Shown here one piece after another: positions 19,286 through 27,279 of a stretch of DNA of 64,000 nt (its first letter is position 1; the number at the start of each line of letters is the position of its first letter). The notes under the pieces are model-generated. The model saw only the letters and a list, made by a program, of their open reading frames with translations. It did no database searches and was not told where the DNA came from. The DNA lies in the NCBI GenBank assembly GCA_944381215.1, contig CALWKF010000001.1, positions 1 through 64,000 of the forward strand, written 5' to 3'. The position numbers and the translations under genes are program-made. This stretch comes from an uncultured Clostridia bacterium (GTDB taxonomy: Bacteria; Bacillota; Clostridia; Christensenellales; UBA1242).

Positions 19286-20887
19286 ATGGTAACGCATTTT
19301 AGGCCGATATTTCTGTGCTTTCTAGGTCTAGCTTTTGGAATTTGCTTAGCCCTAGTTAGCGCGGTTTACAGCATTTGGTTTTTAGTGGCCACTATATGTA
19401 TTATAGGCATTTTTAGCATACTCTTAGTTATCAGCCGTTTTAAAAAGTCGGCCTTTTTCCGCGTTATCTTTTCAACTAGGTGGTATTTTATAATTATACT
19501 GATTGCGTTAATTTTAGGCTCGTGTCTGTATCTTATTACCACCACAAAATACAATCTCGACTTCACGCCCGAGGAGAATAAGTATTACGGGCTCAGTGGC
19601 GTGATTGACTCAAATTATATCGAGACCAACAACGGCTTTTACTTCTTTATATCTTCTGCAACAGTCTTAGATGACGGTGAGACCATTCCACTTGAGCGCA
19701 ATGTCTACGTCTACATAACAAAGGGCGAGGACACCGAGGTAACCGAGGGGCAACTCAACTCCATTCTGGCTGGTAACGAGGTCTTTATCACATCAAGACT
19801 TACCGCAACTCCCGTGTTTAGTGAAGACGGCTTCAATTCCTTTGCATACAAAAATAACTTCCAGCACACCGCCTACGCAGTTTTTGATAACATTTTAGTA
19901 ATGGACGGGAATTTAAGTTTTATGGACGGCGTGCGCGAGCACATCCGCGATTTATACCAGCAATTTATGGACGAACGGTACGCAGGGCTTGCCTTTTCAG
20001 TGCTAATCGGTGACAAGGCCGAACTCAATCACGACATCGAGGAAAACTTCCAAATCTCAGGCATCGCGCATGTTGTCGCGGTGAGCGGACTAAATACCGC
20101 ATTTATTATGCTACTACTTCTGTGGCTCCTAAAATTATTTAAGGCTAACCGCTGGGTAAAAATCGCGGTCGTGGTAGTTGTGTTACTACTGTACGCGTGG
20201 CTGTGCGACTTTACACCGAGTATAATTAGAGCAAGTTTGATGTCCGTATTCTTGCTACTCGGGAACCTGTTTGGCAAGCAGTCCGACAAACTCAACAACG
20301 TGTCCCTTGCTGGTGTAATAATTTTACTATTTAGGCCACTATATATCCTTGATTTAAGTTTCTTGCTCAGTTTCTTCGGCGTGTTTGGAATTTTTATGCT
20401 TTATCCAATTATGCAACGCGCCTTTAAATTCCTCCGCTGGCGACCGCTCGTCGACTCAATCGCGCTTACCGTTTCCGCCACAATCGGCACCGCACCGCTA
20501 ATTATTAACGCGTTCAATTACTTTTCCCTTATCGGCTTTGTTGCGAACCTAGTGCTCGTTCCACTATTTGGCTACGCCTTTATGCTTTTGTTTATTGTAA
20601 CAATCTTTGCCCTAATTATTCCCGTGCTAGGCTATTTGCTTGTGCCCATTCAGTACGGCTTTTGGCTGGTGGACAAGGGCGCGTGGCTGTGCGCAAGCGT
20701 GCCTTTTGCCTCGGTCTACGTGCCGACAGTGTCCACATTTTATACAATCAGTTACTACCTTGGCATATTTTCTGCCAGCAGATATAATTTAGTTAGTGAG
20801 GGTACAAAGGTCGTCTCCACCACAATTTTGTTTGCAATCTACCTCTTCGGCCTGCTTTACGCGATTGTTGCTAGCCTAGCGACATAA
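19286..20887 (+). CDS. comEC: ComEC/Rec2-family DNA-uptake channel, lacking the C-terminal domain
   Basis: A 533-residue polytopic membrane protein. An N-terminal group of helices precedes an extracellular domain (about residues 90-215), then the competence core: FSVLIGDKAEL, the HVVAVSGLNTAF motif typical of ComEC, and helices with IIRASLMSVF. ComEC forms the inner-membrane channel for single-stranded DNA in natural transformation. Full-length proteins of 700-800 residues end in a metallo-beta-lactamase-like domain, which is absent here. The stop is clean, with no sign of a frameshift, and many Clostridia have this short form. The start is supported by an AAGGAGAAG site. holA follows 41 bases later from its own promoter. 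No other competence gene is in view. Confidence 0.9.
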   Translation: MVTHFRPIFLCFLGLAFGICLALVSAVYSIWFLVATICIIGIFSILLVISRFKKSAFFRVIFSTRWYFIIILIALILGSCLYLITTTKYNLDFTPEENKYYGLSGVIDSNYIETNNGFYFFISSATVLDDGETIPLERNVYVYITKGEDTEVTEGQLNSILAGNEVFITSRLTATPVFSEDGFNSFAYKNNFQHTAYAVFDNILVMDGNLSFMDGVREHIRDLYQQFMDERYAGLAFSVLIGDKAELNHDIEENFQISGIAHVVAVSGLNTAFIMLLLLWLLKLFKANRWVKIAVVVVVLLLYAWLCDFTPSIIRASLMSVFLLLGNLFGKQSDKLNNVSLAGVIILLFRPLYILDLSFLLSFFGVFGIFMLYPIMQRAFKFLRWRPLVDSIALTVSATIGTAPLIINAFNYFSLIGFVANLVLVPLFGYAFMLLFIVTIFALIIPVLGYLLVPIQYGFWLVDKGAWLCASVPFASVYVPTVSTFYTISYYLGIFSASRYNLVSEGTKVVSTTILFAIYLFGLLYAIVASLAT

Positions 20888-20893
20888 AAAAAC

Positions 20894-20922
20894 TTTACAA
20901 ATTCCTTTTTCCATGGTAAAAT
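20894..20922 (+). promoter_or_regulatory. Promoter of holA, predicted leaderless
   Basis: TTTACA (20894-20899), 17 bases, TAAAAT (20917-20922) with an extended -10 TG. Only six bases separate the -10 from the ATG at 20929, so transcription should begin at or next to the start codon. No ribosome site is present. Confidence 0.65.
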
Positions 20923-20928
20923 TTAATT

Positions 20929-21888
20929 ATGAAGTTCCAAGATTTAAAGAAAAGTTTATCAAACCTTATGCCCGTGTACTATATCTATGGCGACGATGCT
21001 TTCCTTAGACAAAAGGCCGTTGAGATGATAGAGGCGCGCGCTGTTAAGTTTAGAGATTTAAATGTCATCCGCTTTGACGACGAAAACACCGATATAAATA
21101 ATATCGTAATCGCGTGCAGGGCTTTGCCTATGATGGACGAGCACCGCGTTGTCGTTTGCAAGGACCTAAGTGTAAAAAAGCAGGAGGAAATAAAGCCCCT
21201 AGTTGACTATACTAAGAGCCCCACATCAACTACAATTTTAATCGTTGTCGACAGCGCGGGGGCGGGGGTGTATAAAAAGTTTATCGAGAACGCCACCAGC
21301 GTCGATTGTAGTAAACTCGATGTGAATTTGCTAGGTAGGTTAGTGCTAAACGAACTTACGCACTACGCGTGCAAAATAAACTCGGACGCGCTGTCCACAC
21401 TGATTGAGTACTGCAACCTCGACTACACCCGCATAAATAACGAAATTATTAAACTCGCCTCACTTGTCGGCAGTGGCGGGACGATTACACTAGATGATGT
21501 CGTAAAAAATGTCAGTCGCGAGATAGATTATGATATTTTTGAATTGAGTAACGCCGTGAGTCGTCGCGACGGCAGGACCGCTGTCGCAATTGTAAAAAAC
21601 CTGCTCGAAAAAAAGGAGTCCCCGCAAAAACTTTTAATGCTGATTCAAAGCAATTTCCGCCGTATGTTTTACGCAATCAACACGAAAGAGAGCACCACGG
21701 AAATCGCAAACAAACTAGGGGTAAAGGAGTATGCCGTTCGCAAATCAAAGGAGCAGGCCACGAAGTTCGCGCCCGCAAGGTTAAAAAAGATTTTAGATTT
21801 AGGTGCCAGCCTCGACTATCAAATCAAGGCAGGGCAGATGACCGATGAAAACGCGATTTTGTACTTTGTCGCAAATATTTGTGTTTAG
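20929..21888 (+). CDS. holA: DNA polymerase III subunit delta
   Basis: A 319-residue protein that opens the sliding clamp as part of the DNA polymerase III clamp loader. The N terminus PVYYIYGDDAFLRQKAVEMI matches the family start, where a P-loop-like fold lacks ATPase function. The middle (KKQEEIKPLVDYTKSPTSTT) and the C-terminal helical collar (ISREIDYDIFELSNAVSRRD, LLMLIQSNFRRMFY) are also typical, and the length is normal. The gene appears to be read from a leaderless transcript. Its stop codon overlaps the stop codon of the convergent alanine racemase gene, leaving no room for a terminator between them. ComEC next to HolA is a common order in Bacillota. Confidence 0.93.
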   Translation: MKFQDLKKSLSNLMPVYYIYGDDAFLRQKAVEMIEARAVKFRDLNVIRFDDENTDINNIVIACRALPMMDEHRVVVCKDLSVKKQEEIKPLVDYTKSPTSTTILIVVDSAGAGVYKKFIENATSVDCSKLDVNLLGRLVLNELTHYACKINSDALSTLIEYCNLDYTRINNEIIKLASLVGSGGTITLDDVVKNVSREIDYDIFELSNAVSRRDGRTAVAIVKNLLEKKESPQKLLMLIQSNFRRMFYAINTKESTTEIANKLGVKEYAVRKSKEQATKFAPARLKKILDLGASLDYQIKAGQMTDENAILYFVANICV

Positions 21889-22934
21889 TGTGCCTTTTTA
21901 AAGTTGGTTAAAATTTCATATTCTATCGTTTTTGTGGCCTCTGCAATCTCAGTAGCAGTGATTTCCAGCCCGCCGTTTTGCCCGAGCACTGTCGCATAAT
22001 CGTTGACTTTTACGTCGACATTGGATACGTCGATTATTGTCATGTCCATGCAGATATTCGCGCAAATCGGGCAGGGGATTCCGTGCACCAGCATATATCC
22101 GCGCTTTGCCCATATTCTCGGCAAGCCTTCGCCGTAACCGATCATCACGGTTGCGGTTTTCATATCTTTGCGCGCTCGATGCTTATTGCCGTAGCCGATG
22201 TACTCGCCCTTTTTAATGCTTTTTATCGCGACAATTCGCGCGTTAATATTGAGTATCGGGCGCACCTCGGGGAAGTGGTACCCATACAGCGCAATGCCTA
22301 CACGCACCATGTCGTAGCACGGTTTTTCGGCATAAAAACTGCTGTTACACAAGTGCCTAGTAATCGACACGGGGCTAAGGTCGCAAAACTGCTGGAAAAG
22401 TAAAATCTGGTCGTAATTGCGCTTGCAATACTCATCCCCACTGCCTAAGTGGCTAAAAATTCCAACTAGACTGATATTATCATATTTTTTTAACTCGGCA
22501 TAAAATTGTGTCAATTCGCTTTTTTTATCGAGCCCGAGTCTGTTCATCCCAGTGTTGACCTTTATGTGTATCTTTGCGTGCTTGTGTACGAGTTTGCAGT
22601 AGTCAGCCAGCATTTCTAGGTCCTGTATATTATCAATGCCAAACTCGACCCCCAGGCTGATTGCGGGGAGCAGGTAGTATGTAGAAAATGCACCCAATAC
22701 TAACACGTTAGTGTTAGGATACCGCTTTTTTATTAGGACCGCCTCGCGATTGTTGGTTACGGCAAAATAGTCGATTTTGTCTACAATCTCATCACAAACC
22801 GCCTTGAAGCCATGCCCGTACGCATCGCACTTTACGACCGCACATAACTTTGTCCCCTCAATCATCTTTTGCCTAATTATGTCAACATTCTTGTTTAGCC
22901 TTTCTTTATCAATCGTTACCACAATATCTTTCAT
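21885..22934 (-). CDS. alr: Alanine racemase
   Basis: A 349-residue PLP enzyme that interconverts L- and D-alanine for peptidoglycan synthesis. Lys35 in CAVVKCDAYGHG is the PLP-binding lysine. The glycine-rich phosphate-binding and barrel segments (VNTGMNRLG, GIFSHLGSGDE, MVRVGIALYG) are present, as is the C-terminal beta domain with VMIGYGEGLPR, ANICMDMTIID and the late TEYE-like end (TIEYEILTNF). The length is slightly below the usual 370-390 residues, but nothing essential appears missing. The gene is convergent with holA and their 3' ends overlap by four bases. Upstream I see TATATA/TATAAT four to six bases from the ATG and no ribosome site, so it may also be leaderless, but no good -35 is visible. 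Confidence 0.95.
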   Translation of the reverse strand: MKDIVVTIDKERLNKNVDIIRQKMIEGTKLCAVVKCDAYGHGFKAVCDEIVDKIDYFAVTNNREAVLIKKRYPNTNVLVLGAFSTYYLLPAISLGVEFGIDNIQDLEMLADYCKLVHKHAKIHIKVNTGMNRLGLDKKSELTQFYAELKKYDNISLVGIFSHLGSGDEYCKRNYDQILLFQQFCDLSPVSITRHLCNSSFYAEKPCYDMVRVGIALYGYHFPEVRPILNINARIVAIKSIKKGEYIGYGNKHRARKDMKTATVMIGYGEGLPRIWAKRGYMLVHGIPCPICANICMDMTIIDVSNVDVKVNDYATVLGQNGGLEITATEIAEATKTIEYEILTNFKKAH

Positions 22935-23032
22935 ACAAATTATATATGTTTGTCGCCAACTTTTTGTACAAATTTATTTGCGTATTTTTGAATTTGCTAT
23001 TATAATAAATAATAAAAATTCAGGCAGGAACA

Positions 23033-24382
23033 ATGGGAATTATGAGTACAAATAGTTTCACCTACGATTACAGCAACCTATTTTGTGAAGATTCGAATGA
23101 AAATGGTATAAAAAAAGAAGATGTCCAGCATCTCTCTAAAATAATAGATATCGCCTACGAGCGCGTTTTTAATCAGCCAAATGCCGACACTAAGGCTATA
23201 TTTGATTGCGTTAACAATGATAATGTAGATGAATATATCAATTTTAGCAACAATGTTAGTAAAAATTTTAAAAATTTTGTAGTTTTGGGAATAGGTGGGT
23301 CATCATTAGGTGGCAAGGCAATTTTAAATGCCTTTTTACCAAATTATTTTAACCAACTAAACAATGCACAGCGAAATCATAGGCCAAAGTGCTATGTGAT
23401 TGACAATATCGATCCCGAAAAGATAAGTGAACTTCTAACCAGCCTAGACTTAGAAAAGACATTTTTTTGCGTCATTAGTAAGAGTGGGAATACTGTCGAA
23501 ACACTAGCCCAATTTTTCACATTTCAAAAGAAATTAAAAAGCATCGTAGGTGAGCGGTGGAAGCAACATTTTGCCATTATAACTGGGGCTAATAATGGTA
23601 TTTTATATAAGTACGCAAGCGACTTAGGCCTAAAAACTTATCATGTTCCCGAAAGTTTAGGTGGCAGGTTTTCCGTGTTTTCTGCAGTTGGTTTGTTTCC
23701 TGCTGCTGTATTTAATATAGATGTAAAGGCCCTGCTTTTAGGTGCCCGCGAAATGCTAACCATTGCTAAAACCAAGAATGTTTGGCAGAATGCACCACTT
23801 TTAAGTGCTGCACTTAATTACTTAAATTATCAGCGCGGAAAAAGCATGTCCGTACTAGTCGTTTACTCGGAAGCATTAAATTTAATAGGCGAGTGGTACT
23901 GCCAGTTGTGGGCTGAGAGTTTAGGAAAAGACAACATAGGGCAAACACCTATCAGCGTGCTAGGGACGACTGCACAACACAGCCAGTTCCAGTTGTACCT
24001 AGATGGTCCTAATGACAAAATATTTACTTTTCTCGGTGTAAACAAGTTTAGAGCCGATGTGGAGTTGCCAAAGGAAATCAACACTCTTCTGTCTTGCGAA
24101 AAAATCAAAAATTATTTAGACTTATTTGAACTTGAAAGAGATGCCTCAGTTGCTGCTTTGACGCTTTCTAATAAGCCAAATGAAAGTATTTTAATTGAAG
24201 AAATCGACGAAAAAATATTTGGCAAAATTCTAATGTTTTTTATGTTAAAAACAATTTTCATGGGCGCGATGTTAGATGTAAATCCCTATGGACAACCAGG
24301 CGTTGAACGAATAAAACAACAAATAAAGTGCCTTACAAACGACAAAAAACAATCGAAAAATGACAAAATCATAAAAATTTAG
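23033..24382 (+). CDS. pgi: Glucose-6-phosphate isomerase
   Basis: A 449-residue glycolytic enzyme that interconverts glucose 6-phosphate and fructose 6-phosphate. The sugar-phosphate-binding signatures are clear: VLGIGGSSLGGKAI, FCVISKSGNTVETLAQF and GGRFSVFSAVGLFPAA. The length fits the short bacterial Clostridia type (about 450 residues). Two starts are possible: ATG 23033 after GGCAGGAA, or ATG 23042 three codons later after GGGA. I keep the first. The sequence is more AT-rich than its neighbours. No terminator is obvious, and the tRNA-Lys promoter begins 21 bases after the stop. Confidence 0.95.
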   Translation: MGIMSTNSFTYDYSNLFCEDSNENGIKKEDVQHLSKIIDIAYERVFNQPNADTKAIFDCVNNDNVDEYINFSNNVSKNFKNFVVLGIGGSSLGGKAILNAFLPNYFNQLNNAQRNHRPKCYVIDNIDPEKISELLTSLDLEKTFFCVISKSGNTVETLAQFFTFQKKLKSIVGERWKQHFAIITGANNGILYKYASDLGLKTYHVPESLGGRFSVFSAVGLFPAAVFNIDVKALLLGAREMLTIAKTKNVWQNAPLLSAALNYLNYQRGKSMSVLVVYSEALNLIGEWYCQLWAESLGKDNIGQTPISVLGTTAQHSQFQLYLDGPNDKIFTFLGVNKFRADVELPKEINTLLSCEKIKNYLDLFELERDASVAALTLSNKPNESILIEEIDEKIFGKILMFFMLKTIFMGAMLDVNPYGQPGVERIKQQIKCLTNDKKQSKNDKIIKI

Positions 24383-24403
24383 TAAAATTTTATTTCAAAA
24401 CTC

Positions 24404-24432
24404 TTGATTATAATAATTAAATGTGTTATACT
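24404..24432 (+). promoter_or_regulatory. Promoter of tRNA-Lys
   Basis: TTGATT (24404-24409), 17 bases, TATACT (24427-24432). The tRNA begins 20 bases after the -10. Confidence 0.75.
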
Positions 24433-24452
24433 AATCAAGTACATTTTGAAAC

Positions 24453-24528
24453 GGATGATTAGCTCAGTTGGTAGAGCAACTGACTCTTAATCAGTGGGTC
24501 TAGGGTTCGAGTCCCTAATCATCCACCA
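24453..24528 (+). tRNA. tRNA-Lys (CUU)
   Basis: Acceptor GGATGAT/ATCATCC, D arm GCTC/GAGC, anticodon arm ACTGA/TCAGT around the loop CTCTTAA (anticodon CTT), T arm TAGGG-TTCGAGT-CCCTA, and CCA encoded. Its 3' end from the T arm on, together with the terminator, is duplicated 148 bases downstream. Confidence 0.95.
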
Positions 24529-24534
24529 ATATGA

Positions 24535-24560
24535 GAGCGGAGTTTATGCTCCGTTTTTTT
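24535..24560 (+). terminator. Terminator after tRNA-Lys
   Basis: CGGAG (24538-24542) pairs with CTCCG (24549-24553), followed by seven T residues. Confidence 0.8.
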
Positions 24561-24708
24561 GTTACAAGTGTGAAGTCCAAGGGACTCGAACGGGCACGCC
24601 CGAAAAAGTCCCCAGTGGGGAGTTTTTAGTGCCCCGGCATGAAAGTGAAACGGCGTGAGTCCCTAATCATCCACCAAAATGAGAATGGAGCGTTTGCTCC
24701 GTTTTTTT
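24561..24708 (+). repeat. tRNA-Lys-associated element with a second tRNA 3' end and terminator
   Basis: This stretch begins just after the tRNA terminator. It contains a minus-strand copy of a T-arm core (GGACTCGAAC near 24589), hairpin-forming GC-rich DNA (AAAGTCCCC/GGGGAGTTTTT), and then an exact 21-base copy of the tRNA-Lys 3' end (24657-24677, matching 24509-24529). A second terminator follows (GGAGC/GCTCC at 24687-24700 plus T run). The copy has no 5' half, so it cannot make a tRNA. It may be the remnant of an element that inserts at tRNA 3' ends. No coding sequence is inside. Confidence 0.75.
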
Positions 24709-24753
24709 GTTTAATTTAACACCTTTTATAATTTTACAATTGGGGTTTCTAGT

Positions 24754-24831
24754 AAAAAAGAGAGCGGTCAAAAGCCCACTCTCCAATCTGCAACGGATTT
24801 AGTATTCCATTGTCACTCAATTTCTTGAGTT
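24754..24831 (-). ncRNA. Putative small RNA, about 78 bases
   Basis: The minus strand carries a complete small transcription unit. The promoter is TTGACT (24865-24860), 16 bases, TATAAT (24843-24838). The RNA would begin near 24831 with a six-pair hairpin (ACTCAA/TTGAGT, 24830-24815) closed by a GAAA tetraloop. About 30 mostly unpaired bases follow, then an intrinsic terminator (GAGAGTGG/CCGCTCTC, 24783-24760, then six T residues). A three-codon frame (ATG GAA TAC TAA) inside the linker has no ribosome site. I do not recognise a known RNA family. It is divergent from the Nmad3 gene at 24990. Confidence 0.65.
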
Positions 24832-24837
24832 AATAAT

Positions 24838-24865
24838 ATTATACCACAAAGTAGAAAAAAGTCAA
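24838..24865 (-). promoter_or_regulatory. Promoter of the putative small RNA
   Basis: On the minus strand, TTGACT at 24865-24860, a 16-base spacer and TATAAT at 24843-24838. Confidence 0.7.
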
Positions 24866-24936
24866 AATTTTAATTTATTTATGAAATAATATTTGATTAA
24901 GTCTAAACTTATATTTACTTCATTTTAAAATATAGT

Positions 24937-24965
24937 TTGCAAAAAGTTACATATTTTGCTATAAT
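24937..24965 (+). promoter_or_regulatory. Promoter of the Nmad3-family gene
   Basis: TTGCAA (24937-24942), 17 bases, TATAAT (24960-24965). Confidence 0.75.
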
Positions 24966-24989
24966 TATATAAAAGTTGTGGAGGGGGAA

Positions 24990-25919
24990 ATGAAGATAAT
25001 TTTAAGCAAAAAGGGCCTCGACAGCACTTACGGTGGCTACGCAATAGATTTAGATAGAATGCTAGACAAAATTAATAATAAAATGCTCTACATACCTATG
25101 CCAATGCTCGATAATAAAGACGATAAAGGCAGAAAATACAAAGACATTCAATCAAACTACTGTAATGGTAGTACCTTTTTGCAGTTATATAAAGAATTAG
25201 TAAACAACGAAGCAAAAATAAAAGTTCGTGGTAAAACTTATGATATTGACGATAAAAACATTTTTTGCCACCCCGACCCATATATCCTCGAGTTGTATAA
25301 GCATGAAACTCTCAGCGGTTTTGATAAAAATAAAGAGTTTAATACACATTCAATTACCCAAGGAGTTAGTAGTTTTGGCCAAGCGGGGAAGGCTGTCTCG
25401 CATCTAAACAACCAAAAAGTCGGCGAGGGTGACCTGTTTTTGTTTTACTCTTCTTACAAAAGAAATAATAAATACATCCACGCAATTTGGGGGTATTTAG
25501 AGGTAGGCAAGGTGATTGAATGTAGCGAACTTAGCGATGATGACAAGAATTTTTGGCTCAATCAATTAGGCGACCAGCCACATAAATCAGTTATCGCGAC
25601 CCTTTGTGATGACGTTATCTATGTTGCAAAAAGGGGAAATTTGAGTTTTAACCCAAAATTTCCTAGCAACGGGCTGTTTACTTTTAGCGAAAAACTAATT
25701 TTAACTGACGAAAACGAAAATGGCCGTACTTTTTGGCGTGTGCCAGACCTTAGCGGTGTAACGCCATCGTGGAACGGCGGAAAGTCTTTTAGCACGAGCG
25801 CGACTAAAAAGGGTAAACTTCGCGTGTCGTGTTGTGGCCAAGAGTTCGTAATGAACGACAAAAGAGCGGAAAAATGGGTAAAAAGTTTATTTAATGACAA
25901 AAATTTCCAAAATGTCTAA
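24990..25919 (+). CDS. Nmad3-family protein (nucleotide-modification-associated domain 3)
   Basis: A 309-residue protein whose N terminus MKIILSKKGLDSTYGG and central HPDPYI resemble the signature of the Nmad3 family (MK.ILSRKG.DS..GG and H.DPD). Comparative genomics links that family to phage and mobile-element DNA base modification, but its biochemistry is unknown. A later segment, GEGDLFLFYSSYKR...YIHAIWGYLEVGKVI, has the EVE/PUA-like look expected of a base-reading fold. The start ATG 24990 follows GGAGGGGG; an in-frame GTG at 24978 would lie inside that ribosome site. The gene stands alone behind its own promoter, with no methylase, nuclease or phage gene near, and it is more AT-rich than most neighbours, consistent with transfer. 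The family call rests on motif recall only. Confidence 0.75.
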   Translation: MKIILSKKGLDSTYGGYAIDLDRMLDKINNKMLYIPMPMLDNKDDKGRKYKDIQSNYCNGSTFLQLYKELVNNEAKIKVRGKTYDIDDKNIFCHPDPYILELYKHETLSGFDKNKEFNTHSITQGVSSFGQAGKAVSHLNNQKVGEGDLFLFYSSYKRNNKYIHAIWGYLEVGKVIECSELSDDDKNFWLNQLGDQPHKSVIATLCDDVIYVAKRGNLSFNPKFPSNGLFTFSEKLILTDENENGRTFWRVPDLSGVTPSWNGGKSFSTSATKKGKLRVSCCGQEFVMNDKRAEKWVKSLFNDKNFQNV

Positions 25920-26059
25920 AAAATCACGCAAAAGTGCATATACTTTAAAAATTTTGAAATAATATGTAAAATCGTTAGGAATTTTTAAAATATTATAGTA
26001 AAATATGTTGTATAAAGTAACCAAATTGACAAAAAATAGTACATATACGGGAGGTATGT

Positions 26060-27157
26060 ATGGCTGAGAATAATAATGAGAAAAGGTTCGGTGGAGACAC
26101 ACCTAATTCGACATCGCAATCTCAGTTTGGTCCAAATCAGCCAGATTTTCAACAGAGCAACTTGAATACGAATGGAGTTAATCCCGTAAACCAGGCTCAA
26201 GTTAATCAACCGCAGGCTACCCAAGCCCCAACTCCAAATGCACCCAAGCGTAATGTCGAAAATCAAAAGACCCTAACAGAAGAGGACCGCGAACGTCTAT
26301 ACGAGTTCAATAAAGACAACTCTGAGATTAAGAAGTTAAAAAAGCGTGTTAAAAAGCCTTCGCTTACCGAAAACGCAAGGCCTTTGTATAAGGTCCGCCG
26401 TCTATATAGTGCGCGTATCGCACGTAGGATGTACTTTGAGCAAATGCTCGAAATTGCAAGGCTCCGAGCCCTCGCTGGCGAAAGTGGGAAGAAAGGTGCC
26501 GCTCTTATCGGTGCCGCCGCTAAAAAGACTCGAAACCTAGTCGTAACCCTTCTAATCGTGTTCGCAATTCTAGCAGTCATTGGTACGGGTACCTTGGTAA
26601 CAGTCTTGCTCTTAAACGAGGACCGCGGTAACTTTGAGTTAACTGGCGAGATTCACATCACGGGCGAGGACACGACCCAGCGAATTGACAACTATAGGCT
26701 CGGTACCGACATCACGACCCCAATTAGCATAAACAACGAAACTGGCCAAAACATCATGATGAAAATCACCGTTACCATGACCGCAAACGACGCACTGGCC
26801 CTTAGCCTTGACGAAGGTATCACAAACGGCCTTGACTATGATGATTTGGTATTTGCCTTTAATCTGTCTAACACAAATGTATGGGTGCAAGAGTATGAAT
26901 ACAACTCGACAACTTATACAAAGACATACGATTTCTACTATGTCGGCCAAGTTTCTAATGGCGGGAATATGAATATTTTCTCAAGTTACAGAATCGACCT
27001 TGCTGACCCGACTGAGAGTTACAACCCTTGGGCAAACGGCGTGTACGGCGTAGATCTAACATTCACCGTCGAGGCTCACAGTGCGAAAGGTGTCAGCCCT
27101 TCAACCCTTGGCTGGCCTAGCGAGTGGCTACGCGCATACCAAAGCTTGTATAGTTAA
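26060..27157 (+). CDS. Membrane-anchored protein with TasA/camelysin-like outer domain
   Basis: This 365-residue protein has a Q/N/P-rich disordered N terminus (1-75), a strongly basic helical segment (75-160), one membrane helix (about 165-188, NLVVTLLIVFAILAVIGTGTLVTVLLL), and an extracellular domain of about 175 residues. The outer domain has features seen in SipW-dependent TasA/camelysin proteins: NETGQNIMMKITVTMTAND and, near the end, VDLTFTVEAHSAKG, which resembles their V.AEAIQA strand. That family assignment is inference, and the long cytoplasmic N terminus is not typical of it. The start follows GGGAGGT. It lies upstream of the FN3/transglutaminase lipoprotein on the same strand (122 bases apart), so both may act in the cell envelope. 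Confidence 0.75.
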   Translation: MAENNNEKRFGGDTPNSTSQSQFGPNQPDFQQSNLNTNGVNPVNQAQVNQPQATQAPTPNAPKRNVENQKTLTEEDRERLYEFNKDNSEIKKLKKRVKKPSLTENARPLYKVRRLYSARIARRMYFEQMLEIARLRALAGESGKKGAALIGAAAKKTRNLVVTLLIVFAILAVIGTGTLVTVLLLNEDRGNFELTGEIHITGEDTTQRIDNYRLGTDITTPISINNETGQNIMMKITVTMTANDALALSLDEGITNGLDYDDLVFAFNLSNTNVWVQEYEYNSTTYTKTYDFYYVGQVSNGGNMNIFSSYRIDLADPTESYNPWANGVYGVDLTFTVEAHSAKGVSPSTLGWPSEWLRAYQSLYS

Positions 27158-27279
27158 TATTTATATGAATATAATTATTACTAACTACTAGACTACACAA
27201 AATTTTATTTCGTCGAATAAATTTAATTATCTCGTAGGCTTATATAGTTTACGAGATATCTTGTATAAAAGGAGCTTTT

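Noticed and set aside
19286-20887. ComEC as a broken gene
   Set aside because: It lacks the beta-lactamase-like domain, but no remnant of that domain lies downstream and holA follows with its own promoter, so it seems a natural short form.
24784-24810. Tiny leader peptide (MEY) in the small RNA
   Set aside because: Three codons, no ribosome site and no regulated gene downstream on that strand.
24561-25919. Complete genomic island or prophage at tRNA-Lys
   Set aside because: The repeated tRNA ends are only 148 bases apart and no integrase, transposase or phage gene is present.
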